In this document: positions 36,763-46,124 of the stretch, piece by piece
How positions within the stretch are numbered: the stretch's first letter is position 1
Layout: every line of letters begins with the position of its first letter
Notes under the pieces: model-generated
The model's input: only the letters and a program-made list of their open reading frames with translations
The model's database searches: none
What the model was told of the DNA's origin: nothing
Assembly: GCF_000719285.1 (NCBI RefSeq)
Contig: NZ_JOFS01000035.1
Span: 1 to 64,000, forward strand
Direction of reading: 5' to 3'
Length of the DNA: 64,000 nucleotides
Source of the DNA: Streptomyces bicolor
GTDB lineage: Bacteria; Actinomycetota; Actinomycetes; Streptomycetales; Streptomycetaceae
Position numbers and translations under genes: made by a program

Positions 36763-37055
36763 CCCCGCCGTCAGGCCCGGACCTGGTTGTCGACGGCGTC
36801 GGCCTGCTGTGCGTTCAGCTGCTGCTGCGGCTGCGCGGGCAGATCGCCGGTCTGCGGGCCAGCGCCGTGGTCCACATCGTCGCCACCGATCCGGCGGCCC
36901 CGCTCGACCTGCCCGCCTGGTGTCACCTGACCGGCCACACCTACCTCGGGCGCGTTCCCGCAGACTGCGACGACCGCGACGTGTACGCGGTGAGGCTCAC
37001 CGCCGACGCCACCCCGACCCGTCCCGGCGCGCCCTGGCATCTGGGCGCTTCCTGA
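36759..37055 (+). CDS. TusA-like sulfur carrier / sulfurtransferase
   Basis: 98 residues from ATG 36759, overlapping the previous stop by 4 bases. The TusA fold shows in LVVDGVGLLCVQLLLRLRGQ: one conserved Cys near the N-terminus, although the usual CPxP is here LCVQ. VVHIVATDPAAPLDLPAW and CHLTGHTYLG follow. TusA proteins pass persulfide sulfur to acceptors. The loss of the Pro residues makes catalysis uncertain. Confidence 0.75.
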   Translation: MTPPSGPDLVVDGVGLLCVQLLLRLRGQIAGLRASAVVHIVATDPAAPLDLPAWCHLTGHTYLGRVPADCDDRDVYAVRLTADATPTRPGAPWHLGAS

Positions 37056-37146
37056 CCCGCGCGACTCGCGGCCACACCGTGTTCACACCCGCCCGGTACC
37101 CTCCCCCAGCCCGGCCACGGGCGCGGACGCAGAGAGGAAGCCGCAG

Positions 37147-38343
37147 GTGGGAGACGAGCACGAGAAGGGGGCCGAGCCGGTGAGGGTTGGGCTGGGCACG
37201 ATCGCCCGGGAGTGGGGGCGGATCGGCTGCATCGGCTTCGGCGGTCCGCCCACCCACATAGCCCTGCTGCGGCAGCTGTGCGTGGATCGGCGCGGCTGGA
37301 TCGGCGCGGCAGAGTTCGAGGACGGCATCGCCGCGACCAACCTGCTGCCCGGTCCGGCCTCGACCCAGCTGGCGATCTTCACGGCGTGGCGGCTGCGTGG
37401 CCTGCCTGGCGCCCTGGTGGGCGGGTCCTGCTTCATCGTCCCTGGCCTGGTCCTCATCCTCGCGCTGGCGGTGCTGTTCCTGGCCGGCAGCCCGCCGCTG
37501 TGGGTGCGCGGCGCCGCCGCCGGAGCCGGATCGGCGGTGGCCGCGGTCGCGGTGCAGGCCGCCGCCGCCCTGATCCCCGGCAGCTGGCAGCGCGCCGGCA
37601 CCGCCCGCCCGGCCCGGGCACGGTGGCTCGCCTACGCGCTCGCCGGCGGCACCGCGGCCGCGCTGACCGGGCCGTGGCTGGTCCTGGTCCTCATCACCTG
37701 CGGTGTGATCGAGATGGCGATCCGCACCCGCCCCGCCCCCGAAGCCGAACCCGGCCGCGCCCGCGCGGGTTCCTGGCCGCTGCCCCTGGCGCTGGCCGCC
37801 CCGGCCGCCACCGGCGGTCTGCTCGCGCTGGCTTGGGTGGCGCTCAAGGTCGGCGCCCTGTCCTACGGCGGCGGGTTCGTCATCATCCCGCTCATGCAGG
37901 CCGACGCCGTCGACCACTACCACTGGATGACCGACGCTCAGTTCCTCAACGCCGTCGCCCTCGGCCAGATCACTCCCGGGCCGGTCGTTCAGACCGTCGC
38001 AGTCGTCGGCTACGCAGCCGCCGGCATCCCCGGCGGCCTGCTCGCCGCCGCGGTCGCCTTCGCGCCGTCGTTCCTGTTCGTCATCCTCGGCGGGCCACGG
38101 TTCGACGCGATCCGCACCAACGCCCGGGTGCAGGGCTTCTTCACCGGCGCGGGCCCCGCGGTGATCGGCGCCATCGCCGGCTCCGCGATCCCGCTCGCCC
38201 TGGCCCTGCAGCACCCGTGGCAGTACGCCGTCCTCGCCGCCGCCGCGCTCTGGCTCCTCGCCGCCAAGCGTGGTGTGGTCAGCGCCCTCCTCTGCGCGGG
38301 CGCCCTCGGCATCCTCGCCGCGCTGGCCACCCTGCCCGTCTGA
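37147..38343 (+). CDS. chrA: Chromate transporter ChrA (CHR family, long form)
   Basis: 398 residues from GTG 37147 (GAGAGGAAG upstream). It holds two homologous halves: the first has RIGCIGFGGPPTHIALLRQL and ATNLLPGPASTQLAIF, the second KVGALSYGGGFVIIPLMQAD and ALGQITPGPVVQTVAVVGY. The FGGP/PGP pattern pair is diagnostic of CHR proteins, which export chromate using the proton gradient. There are about 10 membrane segments and length is normal for the two-domain form. Together with the methyltransferase and TusA-like genes it may form an oxyanion-handling operon. Confidence 0.92.
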   Translation: MGDEHEKGAEPVRVGLGTIAREWGRIGCIGFGGPPTHIALLRQLCVDRRGWIGAAEFEDGIAATNLLPGPASTQLAIFTAWRLRGLPGALVGGSCFIVPGLVLILALAVLFLAGSPPLWVRGAAAGAGSAVAAVAVQAAAALIPGSWQRAGTARPARARWLAYALAGGTAAALTGPWLVLVLITCGVIEMAIRTRPAPEAEPGRARAGSWPLPLALAAPAATGGLLALAWVALKVGALSYGGGFVIIPLMQADAVDHYHWMTDAQFLNAVALGQITPGPVVQTVAVVGYAAAGIPGGLLAAAVAFAPSFLFVILGGPRFDAIRTNARVQGFFTGAGPAVIGAIAGSAIPLALALQHPWQYAVLAAAALWLLAAKRGVVSALLCAGALGILAALATLPV

Positions 38344-38449
38344 CAAGCCGGGCCACGGCATGCGCCTGGGGCCCCGCCACCACGCGGGCACCTACGGCCT
38401 GGGTGAACAGCGGAGCAGCGTGGGCACTCAGAGCATGATCTTTGAATCT

Positions 38450-38484
38450 GAAGCGGGCCCCGGCGTGATGTCGGGGCCCGCTTC
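38450..38484. terminator. Bidirectional hairpin terminator
   Basis: GAAGCGGGCCCCG pairs perfectly with CGGGGCCCGCTTC around a 9-base loop. It lies between the convergent chrA and cation-efflux relic genes. Confidence 0.75.
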
Positions 38485-38499
38485 GCGCTGTGTGGGTGA

Positions 38500-38995
38500 T
38501 CAGTTGCAGCAGTCGCAGCCGGGGCTGCAGCTGCAGGCGTCCGTCTCGGTGTCGGCGCTCGGGATCGCCACGGCTGTCGGGGTCGCGCAGCAGCCCTTGC
38601 CTTGCCAGGCGTCGCGCCCTTCCTTGACGGCGATGGCGGCGATGACGAGGGCGGCGATGGGGTCGGCCCAGGACCAGTCGAGGGTGGCGTTGAGGACCAG
38701 GCCGAGCAGGAGCACGGCGGACAGGTACGTGCACAGCAGGGTCTGCTTGGAGTCGGCGACCGCGGAGGCGGAGCCGAGTTCGCGGCCGGCGCGGCGCTGG
38801 GCGGCGGACAGGAACGGCATGACCGCGAGCGACAGAGCGGCGATGACGATGCCCGGGATCGACCGCTCGGCTTCCCCGGTGCCGGTGAGCGCGCGGACGG
38901 CGTCGACGGTGACGTACGCGGCAAGCGCGAAGAACGACACCGCGATGATCTGCAGGGTGCGCTGCTCGCGCGCCTCGCGGACCGCGGGCTCGTAA
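38500..38995 (-). pseudogene. CDF-type cation efflux protein, 5'-truncated
   Basis: The C-terminal three or four membrane segments of a cation diffusion facilitator remain: EQRTLQIIAVSFFALAAYVT, IVIAALSLAVMPFLSAAQRR, STYLSAVLLLG-type segment and WADPIAALVIAAIAVKEGRD. The tail is Cys-rich (CCATP ... DACSCSPGCDCCN), suggesting a metal-binding extension. The N-terminal half was lost at the junction with an IS256 transposase at about 38995. Confidence 0.75.
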
Positions 38996-39646
38996 GGAGC
39001 GCAGGAACTTCGTCCAGAACGGCTTCGACTCGCTGTCGCCGACCATCAGCCCGAGGATCTCGCGGTGCCCGGTGGTGGAGATCCCGGTCGCGATGACCAC
39101 GGCCTGGGAGACGATCCGGTGATTGACCCGGGCCTTGCAGTAGGTGGCGTCCAGGAAGACGTAGGGGAAGACGGTGTGGTCCAGCGGCCGCTCCTTGAGC
39201 GCGGTCAGTTCCTCGTCCAGCTCGCCGCAGATGCGGGAGACCTCGGACTTGGAGATCCCGCTGTCCGCCCCGAGTGCTTTGACCAGGTCATCAACGCTGC
39301 GGGTGGAGACTCCGTGCACGTATGCCTCCATCACCACGGCGAACAACGCCCGGTCGATCCGCCGCCGGCGCTCCAGCAGAGAGGGGAAGAACGATCCGGT
39401 CCGTACTTTCGGGATCTTCAGGTCCAGGTCGCCGGCCTGCGTGGTCAGCAGCCGGCCGCGGTGTCCGTTGCGCCAGGTCGTGCGCTTGTCGGAGTGCTCG
39501 CCCGGGGCGGCGCCGATCACGTCGGTGGCCTCGGCCTCGATGAGCTCCTGCAGGATGCGCTCGCACACCACCCTGATTGCCTCAACTCCGTCGGCCCGAA
39601 GTAGTGACTCCAGCAGCCGCATCAGCTCAGACTGGGACAGGGCCAT
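38996..39646 (-). mobile_element. IS256-family transposase, N-terminal half only
   Basis: From ATG 39646 the frame is intact for about 215 codons: WRNGHRGRLLTTQAGDLDLK, IPKVRTGSFFPSLLERRRR, YVHGVSTRSVDDLVKALG, FLDATYCKARVNHRIVSQAV (first catalytic Asp) and VGDSESKPFWTKFLRSLR. It then breaks off in the cation-efflux gene. The second Asp and the Glu of the DDE triad are missing. Confidence 0.85.
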
Positions 39647-39917
39647 CGCGTGCTCCTCCGGTTGAACTGCCCGTTTACCAGGGAGACTTGCGCGATGGCC
39701 TGCCCTTGTTCAGGGAGCATGCACTGCCAGCGGATGCACGCCCCGGGCAGACACCCGCGCGTTCCGGGACGCGGCCCGGCTACACCACTTCATGGGACGC
39801 GACCGCATGCTGGACACCTGTCCTTCCTGCGGTCACGGCCAGTGCGGCACGGCCGATAGCCTTGGTGAAGTTCGGGCGGCCGGCTGGAGGAAGACCGCGA
39901 AGACGAGTGAGGGGATC

Positions 39918-40436
39918 ATGGCGAACTTCCTGCGACGGCGGGCCGACAAGCGGCCCCTGGGCGAGCAGAACCACACCTACAACGCTGCCAAGGCCTTCCA
40001 GGACGCGATGTACACCCTTGGCGCCGCCATGGTTCAGGACTACCGGGCGGGCAAGAGCGAGGAGGAGATCGTCAAGCAGGCCGCCTTCACCCTCGCCGAA
40101 CCCGACGGCCGCGCACTGTTGCACTCCTCCCGGCTGATCCACGGCGCCCTGGACGCATTGGCGCCGTGGATGCGCGAACCGGACGGCCTGATCGTCGTCG
40201 TCCCTCACGGCACCCGAGCGGCAACGATTTCCGCAGGCTGGGACAACGAGGGCGAGGCCACACGTCGGCAGCGGCTCAGCGGCCTGGACGAAGCTCTGCA
40301 AGCCGCCGGGATCGGATACCGAGACCTTGAGACGAAGGCGCCGCTGACCGCGCAGGACCTGATCGTGGACGAGCGGAGCTCCCCCGAGCTCTACCTTCTC
40401 GACGCTCCCGACCTTGTGGAGTCCGTGCCGGCCTGA
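39918..40436 (+). CDS. Hypothetical protein
   Basis: 172 residues from ATG 39918 (GTGAGGGGATC upstream). Largely helical with one strand pair in the middle: FQDAMYTLGAAMVQDYRAGK, SEEEIVKQAAFTLAEPDGRA, PDGLIVVVPHGTRAATISAG, DLIVDERSSPELYLLDAPD. There are no membrane segments and no motif I recognise. Codon use is normal, so I take it as a real, probably cytoplasmic protein. It is flanked by relics on both sides, and no operon partner is evident. Confidence 0.65.
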   Translation: MANFLRRRADKRPLGEQNHTYNAAKAFQDAMYTLGAAMVQDYRAGKSEEEIVKQAAFTLAEPDGRALLHSSRLIHGALDALAPWMREPDGLIVVVPHGTRAATISAGWDNEGEATRRQRLSGLDEALQAAGIGYRDLETKAPLTAQDLIVDERSSPELYLLDAPDLVESVPA

Positions 40437-40639
40437 CATGTGGCCAGTTCGCGTTCGGCCGTCACAGTGATGCGCTGCAGGAATGTCCGCCTGCGAACCC
40501 TGGACCGGGGAGACGAGCGCGGAAGGGACGGCTGGGAGCGCGTAAACAAGGCCGAAGGCGAGCCATAACTCCCGCGGTTCCAGACACTTCACCCCGGAGA
40601 TCGCGCAAGCCGAGGGCCAGTGTGACACCGTGGATTCAG

Positions 40640-40933
40640 GCCTGGTCCGTCACTCCCCCCGTGGTGGCGGACCAGGCCTCTTGCGTGCCAGGGACCAGCG
40701 CATCGTGCGAGGAGGCCTGGGCGACGACCTGCCGCAGATCGGCGTACAAACGCAGCCGTACGCCAGGCTGGCCGGATCCCGGAAGGTGCTCTCAGAGATC
40801 GCCGTCGCCCACGTCCGGGCGATCGCCTTCTGGAAGGCGAACACGGTGTCGTCGTCCAGGCCCGCCACCTCGATGACGACCTGGCCCGGCTCAGCCACAT
40901 GTGCTTCTTGGATCGGCTCCACGTCTGTCAGTA
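40640..40933 (-). pseudogene. DUF6207 family protein, frameshifted
   Basis: The minus frame from a GTG near 40921 reads EPIQEAHVAEPGQVVIEVAG, LDDDTVFAFQKAIARTWATA, ISESTFRDP, matching DUF6207. Near 40770 the expected ending GQPGVRLRLYADLRQ is found in a different frame, so a frameshift has occurred. Confidence 0.65.
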
Positions 40934-40969
40934 CGCGTTCGTACAAGCCGAGGTTCTCTGCAGGCTCGG

Positions 40970-42057
40970 GATTCACCCGACCGTGAACTTGTCCGTGTCG
41001 CCGCCGACGCCCTGGCCTCTGGCTGGCCTGTCCCTGAGCGGGATCCCAGCCACGCCCAGGCATTGCGCGCCAGTACAGATACCCTCATCAGCCACGCAGG
41101 AGAGGCCCTCTTTCGGCCGGGCGCGCACATCGTGCTCTACCGCGCAGGTACCAGTCTCGGCCAAACCGGCCAGGTCACCGCCGCCCGCGACTATTACTGT
41201 CGCCTCTCGCGAACTACCCGCCGCCACCTCGGCCCCGATCACCCCGACACCCTCCGCACCCGAAGCCACTTCGCCTGGTGGCGGGGTGAGGCGGGGGATG
41301 CTGCTGGCGCAGTTGCCGCCTTCGCGGAGCTGCTACTGGACCAGCTCCGTGCGCTGGGGTGCGATCACCCCGACACCTTGCGCACCCGGCACAATCTCGC
41401 CTGGTGGCGTGGGCGGGTGGGGGATGCCGCCGGCGCTGCTCCGAGTTCGCGGGGCTGCTGGAGGACCAGCTGCGCGTGCTGGGCCCCGATCACCCCGACA
41501 CCTTGCGCACCCGGCACAATCTCGCCGAATGGCGGGGGCGGCTGGGTGATGCGGCCGGCGCCGCCGCCGAGTTCGCCGACATCTTGCACGACCGGCTCCG
41601 CGTGCTGGGACCCGACCACCCCGACACCTTGCGCACCCGGCACAATCTCGCCGAATGGCGGGGGCGGCTGGGTGATGCGGCCGGCGCCGCCGCCGAGTTC
41701 GCCGACACCTTGCACGACCGGCTCCGCGTGCTGGGACCCTGCCACCCCGACACCCTGCGCACCCGGGGTCACCTCGCCTGGTGGCAGGGGGAACTGGGAG
41801 ACTCGGTCAGCGCTGCCTCGGCAACTGCAGGGCTGCTGCAGGACCAGCTTCGCGTGCTGGGACCCGATCACCCCCATACTCTGCGCACGCGGGGTCAGCT
41901 CGCCCGGTGGCGGGGAGAACTGGGGGACGTGGTCGGCGCCGTAACGGCGCTTGCGGGGCTGCTGCAGGACCAACTGCGCGTGATGGGACCCAATCACGCG
42001 GACCCTCTTGCCACCGGTCGAGACCTCACCCGCTGGGAGAGGGAAGCCTGCAGCTAG
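40970..42057 (+). pseudogene. TPR-repeat C-terminal part of a STAND/NB-ARC-type protein
   Basis: The frame begins mid-protein (ELVRVAADALASGWPVPERD, HAQALRASTDTLISHAGEAL) and leads into tandem 42-residue repeats of the form LGPDHPDTLRTRHNLAEWRG-rLGDAAGAxxxFAxxLxDxLR. About seven units are visible. A frameshift near 41432 splits the reading into two frames. Two adjacent units (about 41481-41735) are nearly identical at the DNA level with a 126-bp period. This is the C-terminal sensor part of Streptomyces NB-ARC/TPR proteins; the NTPase part is missing. Confidence 0.7.
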
Positions 42058-42120
42058 ATCGTTCCCGTTGCGACGACCTGGCGATCGCCGGACCGGCGGT
42101 TGAGGCCCCGCGGGTGTTGG

Positions 42121-42138
42121 TGTGTCTCGTGAGACACA
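42121..42138. promoter_or_regulatory. Inverted repeat, possible operator
   Basis: TGTGTCTC-GT-GAGACACA, 8-bp perfect arms, lies upstream of the XRE-type relic. It could be a repressor site of the former integrative element. Confidence 0.4.
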
Positions 42139-42329
42139 AATCAGCCTGGGACCGGGACTCCGGTGACCGAGTCGACGCAAGTCTGCGGAACGGGTGCCAG
42201 CTGGCTGGAGGTCGGCGTAGGGGTGGAGGCGGGCGCCGGCGGTGCCGTCGGCGAGTGTGCGCTGCGGCGTCGCCGGCTGGGCCGGGGTGGGGGCGGGGGC
42301 GTTGCGGCCGAGGAGGTCGAGTGCGGCTT

Positions 42330-42606
42330 GGGGGCCGTGGTCGCGTCGGGCGGCACCCCCTCCCTGAGCAAGGTCGCGGCCCTGTGGTCTGGCAAGCCGG
42401 TCACGGTCCGGCTGGAGGACCTGGACAAGATCTGCGCGGCCCTGGACTGCACGGTCGCCGACTTGATGGTGGCCGAGCCTCAGCAGCACCTGGCCCAGCG
42501 TGAGCAGCCGCAGCAGCGGGCCGTCGGCGAACAGCGGGAGGGCGGACCGGTCCGGCCGGTTCCGCGTCGCGGCGGCGGGCCCCGCCGCGGCCTGCCGCCC
42601 AACTGA
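42330..42606 (+). pseudogene. XRE-type HTH regulator fragment (integrative-element type)
   Basis: The segment TPSLSKVAALWSGKPVTVRL, EDLDKICAALDCTVADLMVA is the HTH and following helix of small Cro/CI-like regulators found next to integrases on Streptomyces integrative plasmids. The upstream part of the frame is low-complexity Gly/Arg and does not look native, so the N-terminus seems lost. Confidence 0.55.
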
Positions 42607-42618
42607 GGCGGCGAGACC

Positions 42619-43620
42619 ATGGTGATCAGCGAATGCGTCCGCTGCCACGGCTGGGGACCGGTCCGTCCGCTAGGCAGCTGCCAGACCTGCCTCAACTGGA
42701 CGCCCCGCGGCGGTTACAAGGGCCTATGTCACCGGCGCCGGCACGAGGGCAAGGTCAACCGCGACGGGCTGTGCCGGCTCTGCATGCTGGAGATCCGCAT
42801 GGTCCCCGATCATGAGTGGGCCGATGCGGCGGCCAGGCGGACGCTGGGCCCCGTCCGGGATCTGCAGCTGCCGCTACTGCTGGAGGGTGTCCGGCTGCCC
42901 GTGGTCCTTGCGCGCCACCATGACCGGCCGCTGGTGCGCGAGCGGCTGCGGACCGAGCGCTCGGTAGGCGCTTGAACCTGGGCCAAGAAGGGCGATGACC
43001 TGCAGGTCTGCCCTCCGCAAGTCACCGGCCAGCTTCCGCTGCTGCCCCGCCTGCCCAGGACATGCACCCGCCAGCACGGATACCGGATCGCCGCCCGCGA
43101 CTTCCCCGAGTGGGCGGACGTCCTCCAGGCCGTAGAACGGGTCCGCGTCCGGCGCGATCTGTCCGCGGGGTGGAGCGAGAGCGTGGTGCAGATAATGCGC
43201 CTGGCGCTGGCCTCCCGGGAGGCCAGCGAGCAGCTGGTTGACGAGTACGTCGTCGCCGAACTGCCCCGGATGAGGCCTGCCGTCGCCGAGGTCCTGCGGG
43301 AGACCGGGCTGCTGCGGCGTCGACTCGGCTCCGGACTCGCCCAAAACGGCTACCGGCGTGAGCGCCGGCGCATGGTCTCCTGCGAGCACTGCCTGGCCTG
43401 GAGCGGCGATGCCAGGCCGCTGTGTGACTCGCGGGAGTGGGCTCGTCAACCGGACCGGGCGATTGGCCCCTGCCTGCTTGTGCGGCCGCACCTGACCCCT
43501 GAAGGACGGACAGTGCCGGTTCTGCCACCTGGTGCTGAACGAACACGTCGGAGACGGCCCGGCGGTCGAGCAACTCGAGCGCGAACGACGCCCCTTCCTG
43601 CCACTTCGTACCGTCGTGAA
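42619..43620 (+). pseudogene. Zinc-finger protein of integrative elements, multiply frameshifted
   Basis: From GTG 42619 a Cys-rich region (ECVRCHGWGPVRPLGSCQTC, LCRLCMLEIRM) continues for 118 codons to a stop at 42975. Other frames then carry the rest: AGWSESVVQIMRLALASREA, RPAVAEVLRETGLLRRRLGS, a second zinc-finger group (CEHCLAWSGDARPLC) and, after another shift, DGQCRFCHLVLNEHVGDGP. This protein normally sits between the small XRE gene and a tyrosine recombinase. Here it is broken at least twice. Confidence 0.6.
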
Positions 43621-43880
43621 CCATGAGTTCAACCGACGAGACGTGGGAGGTGAACGGTGGCCTGCCAGCTAGGTCGGTCTCGATCTCCTCCAGGACGGCG
43701 TCTCCCTGGCCTTGCGCGATGGTCAGGTGCGGCACAATCTCGGCGAATCGGCCGCCATACGGCGGAGCCTCAGGCCAACGATCAGCGATCGCCTCTGTGA
43801 GCTGTCGCAACTGCGTGTCAGGCTCGGGGACGAGATAGAGAACTTCCCGGGATTGTTCCGCATCTCTCGAATCGCAGGTC
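43590..43880 (-). pseudogene. 2'-5' RNA ligase-like phosphoesterase, C-terminal fragment
   Basis: The frame VLYLVPEPDTQLRQLTEAIA, DRWPEAPPYGGRFAEIVPHL (the second HxT motif, HLTIA) and SSVELMVHDGTKWQEGASFA matches the second half of 2'-5' RNA ligase/CPDase proteins. The first HxT half is missing. Confidence 0.65.
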
Positions 43881-43908
43881 AAAGGCTGGGTGACTGCCCA
43901 GCACGTCC

Positions 43909-45519
43909 GTGAGTGCGGAGTGGACGGACGCATTCGCCGAGCTCGGCTACCGCTTCAGCACCCCGCTCAAGGCCGACACAGACGGCGACGGCACCAAGGA
44001 CGGCGCCGAGGACCCCGACAAGGACGGCCTCACGGCCGCCCGCGAGCTCAAGCTCCGCACCACGCCCACCCGCGCCGACACCGACCAGGACGGCCTCGCG
44101 GACGGCCGCGAGCTGAAGCTCCGCACGGAGCCCACCGAGGCCGACACCGACGGCGACGGCGTCCAGGACGGCGAGGAGACGAGGCTCAACGCCTCCCCCC
44201 GCGCCAAGAGCTCCACCTTCGACGTGACCCGCCGCGCGGTCGGCGGCGCCACCGCCGCCGAGGCCACGCTCAAGGGCCTGCGCGCCAAGCAGGTCGGCGG
44301 CTTCCAGGTCACCCGGCTCCCTGCCAAGCAGCGGGAGTTCCCGGAGTCCACTCCGGGCTACCTCGGCAACGGCTTCCAGGTCTCCGCCCCCGCGGACGGA
44401 GCCGCAAGGCTCATCTTCCGCCTCGACCCCGACCGTACGGAGGGCACCGCACCCGCCCTCTACCGCTACGACGAGAAGGCCCGCCACCTCGTCAAGCAGT
44501 CGGGCCAGCAGCGCAGCGGCAGCACGATCACGGCCACCGCCACGGCGGGCTCCGCCAAGTACGTCGTCCTCGACAGCCACGCCTTCGACAAGGCAGGCCC
44601 CAAGGCCCCTGGCAAGCGAATCCTCTCCGACGGCCCCGGCGACGGCGGAGACCCGGGTGACCCGGGCGACCCGCCCCCGACCGATATGCTGATCCACCAG
44701 TCGTCCTTCCGCGAGGGCCGCCGCAAGGCCCCTGACCCCCAGCGCCCACCGGTCCCGGCCGACCCGCGCGTCGCCGACGACCTCACCTTCAACGACTACA
44801 ACTTCGACGAACTCACCGACCTCGGCTGGGAGTTCTGGGTCGCCCGCATCACGCCCGAGTTCTTGATGTGGGCCGAGTTCAACGACATCATGAACTTCGG
44901 CAAGCTCGGCGCCGACGCCGACTACGCCCAGTCCGTCGACGACCTCCGCAACGCCTTCCGCTACGGCCGCGGCGGTCAGAGCGCGGGCACGGTCACCGTC
45001 GACGACAACTTCGACCCCGGCCGCTACCTCTACCGCGGCTCCGGCACGGCCCTCTCCCGCGCCGTCGGCGCCTCACCGCAGGAGAAGACGTACACCGACA
45101 AGGCCGTCCAGATCATCAAGCAGTCCCTCATCGACAACCAGGGCCGCACCGATCAGCTCAAGGTCCAGGAGGACCTCTCCAAGAACTTCCTCTTCCAGGA
45201 GTTCCTGCGCCAGGACGTGAAGTACCCGGTGTACGACTTCTCGCTCTGGGACGCCAACCAGCGCGCCCTGTCCATCGCGATCCACCAGTTCCACGGCCAC
45301 ACGATCGCGCTGAAGGACTACAAGGTTGAGGGCAACTCCTTCTCCGGCAGGCTCGTCTTCCACTCCTACGACCACTTCGGTCTCGACCCGGACGACGAGA
45401 TCACGGAGTACGGCTTCATCGACTGGTTTACGCTCCAGCACTATGACCGGTTCGACGGGAAGTACCCCCCGCCGATCGCGCAGGCGGACATCGAGATCCC
45501 CATCAGCGGCACGTTCTGA
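43909..45519 (+). CDS. DUF3289-domain protein with calcium-binding repeats (polymorphic-toxin-like)
   Basis: 536 codons from GTG 43909, with no ribosome site and no signal peptide, so the native 5' end is probably lost. Residues about 20-95 are thrombospondin type 3-like Asp/Gly repeats (KADTDGDGTKDGAEDPDKDG, ADTDQDGLADGRELKLRT). A strand-rich region follows (residues 110-230), then a Gly/Asp/Pro linker near 250. The C-terminal 230 residues match DUF3289: DDLTFNDYNFDELTDLG, AIHQFHGHTIALKDYKVEGN, VFHSYDHFGLDPDDEI, LQHYDRFDGKYPPP. A surface-repeat stalk with a compact C-terminal domain and a small gene 13 bp downstream resembles a toxin/immunity arrangement. Activity of DUF3289 is not known to me. 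Confidence 0.7.
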   Translation: MSAEWTDAFAELGYRFSTPLKADTDGDGTKDGAEDPDKDGLTAARELKLRTTPTRADTDQDGLADGRELKLRTEPTEADTDGDGVQDGEETRLNASPRAKSSTFDVTRRAVGGATAAEATLKGLRAKQVGGFQVTRLPAKQREFPESTPGYLGNGFQVSAPADGAARLIFRLDPDRTEGTAPALYRYDEKARHLVKQSGQQRSGSTITATATAGSAKYVVLDSHAFDKAGPKAPGKRILSDGPGDGGDPGDPGDPPPTDMLIHQSSFREGRRKAPDPQRPPVPADPRVADDLTFNDYNFDELTDLGWEFWVARITPEFLMWAEFNDIMNFGKLGADADYAQSVDDLRNAFRYGRGGQSAGTVTVDDNFDPGRYLYRGSGTALSRAVGASPQEKTYTDKAVQIIKQSLIDNQGRTDQLKVQEDLSKNFLFQEFLRQDVKYPVYDFSLWDANQRALSIAIHQFHGHTIALKDYKVEGNSFSGRLVFHSYDHFGLDPDDEITEYGFIDWFTLQHYDRFDGKYPPPIAQADIEIPISGTF

Positions 45520-45532
45520 CCTCGCCGACCTG

Positions 45533-46105
45533 ATGCCCCACAGGCGCTCGCCGGTCCGGGTCCTGGTCGTCACGCTGCTCGTCGTGATGGCCGGGTACCT
45601 GGCCTGGCGGGTCGCCGTCCTCGCGGGCCTGGAGGCCCACTTCGGCAGTGGCTTCGACGAGCAGCGCTTCAACCGGCTGCAGCAGGAGTACGACCGCCGC
45701 GAGGACGCCTTCGCCCGGGCCGACGCCCGGATGCGGAAGCTGATCGCGGAACACCCCCGCGCCGAACGCATCGACTGGAGCCGGTACCGGACCTGCGTCC
45801 GCGAGCCCGGCCGCCCCTCCGACACGTGCACGACGACGCCCCCGCGTGATCAGAAGGTGTACGACGCCCTCTGGGGCGTCAGCGTGATCCTCTACCAGTC
45901 CAAGGACGAGGGCCGCACGTTCTACCGCTTCTACCACGAGGACCCCCCGCGCTACACGATCATGCGCGCCCCGGAGGACACCGCGGGGGAGGCCGAGGAG
46001 TACGCGGATGCCCACGGCTTCCGCTCCACCCGCCCCCTCGGGGCCGGCTGGACGATCCTCGGCCCGATCGACGACATCGGCCGCGAGGAGAAGCAGTTCC
46101 CGTAG
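45533..46105 (+). CDS. Membrane-anchored small protein, candidate immunity partner
   Basis: 190 residues from ATG 45533, 13 bp after the DUF3289 gene. One N-terminal membrane helix (VRVLVVTLLVVMAGYLAWRV) is followed by a charged coiled segment (FDEQRFNRLQQEYDRREDAF) and an extracytoplasmic-type domain with two Cys (RTCVREPGRPSDTCTTTPP) and YRFYHEDPPRYTIM. No family is recognised. Position and topology suggest it protects against, or holds, the upstream DUF3289 protein. Confidence 0.6.
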   Translation: MPHRRSPVRVLVVTLLVVMAGYLAWRVAVLAGLEAHFGSGFDEQRFNRLQQEYDRREDAFARADARMRKLIAEHPRAERIDWSRYRTCVREPGRPSDTCTTTPPRDQKVYDALWGVSVILYQSKDEGRTFYRFYHEDPPRYTIMRAPEDTAGEAEEYADAHGFRSTRPLGAGWTILGPIDDIGREEKQFP

Positions 46106-46124
46106 GTGGGCTCGCGGAACGCTT

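Noticed and set aside
41481..41740. Tandem repeats as a CRISPR or VNTR array
   Set aside because: The 126-bp period encodes 42-residue TPR units in frame; there are no spacers or short palindromic repeats.
42141..42648. Minus-strand frame rich in Pro/Ser/Arg opposite the XRE relic
   Set aside because: Low-complexity antisense product of GC-rich sequence.
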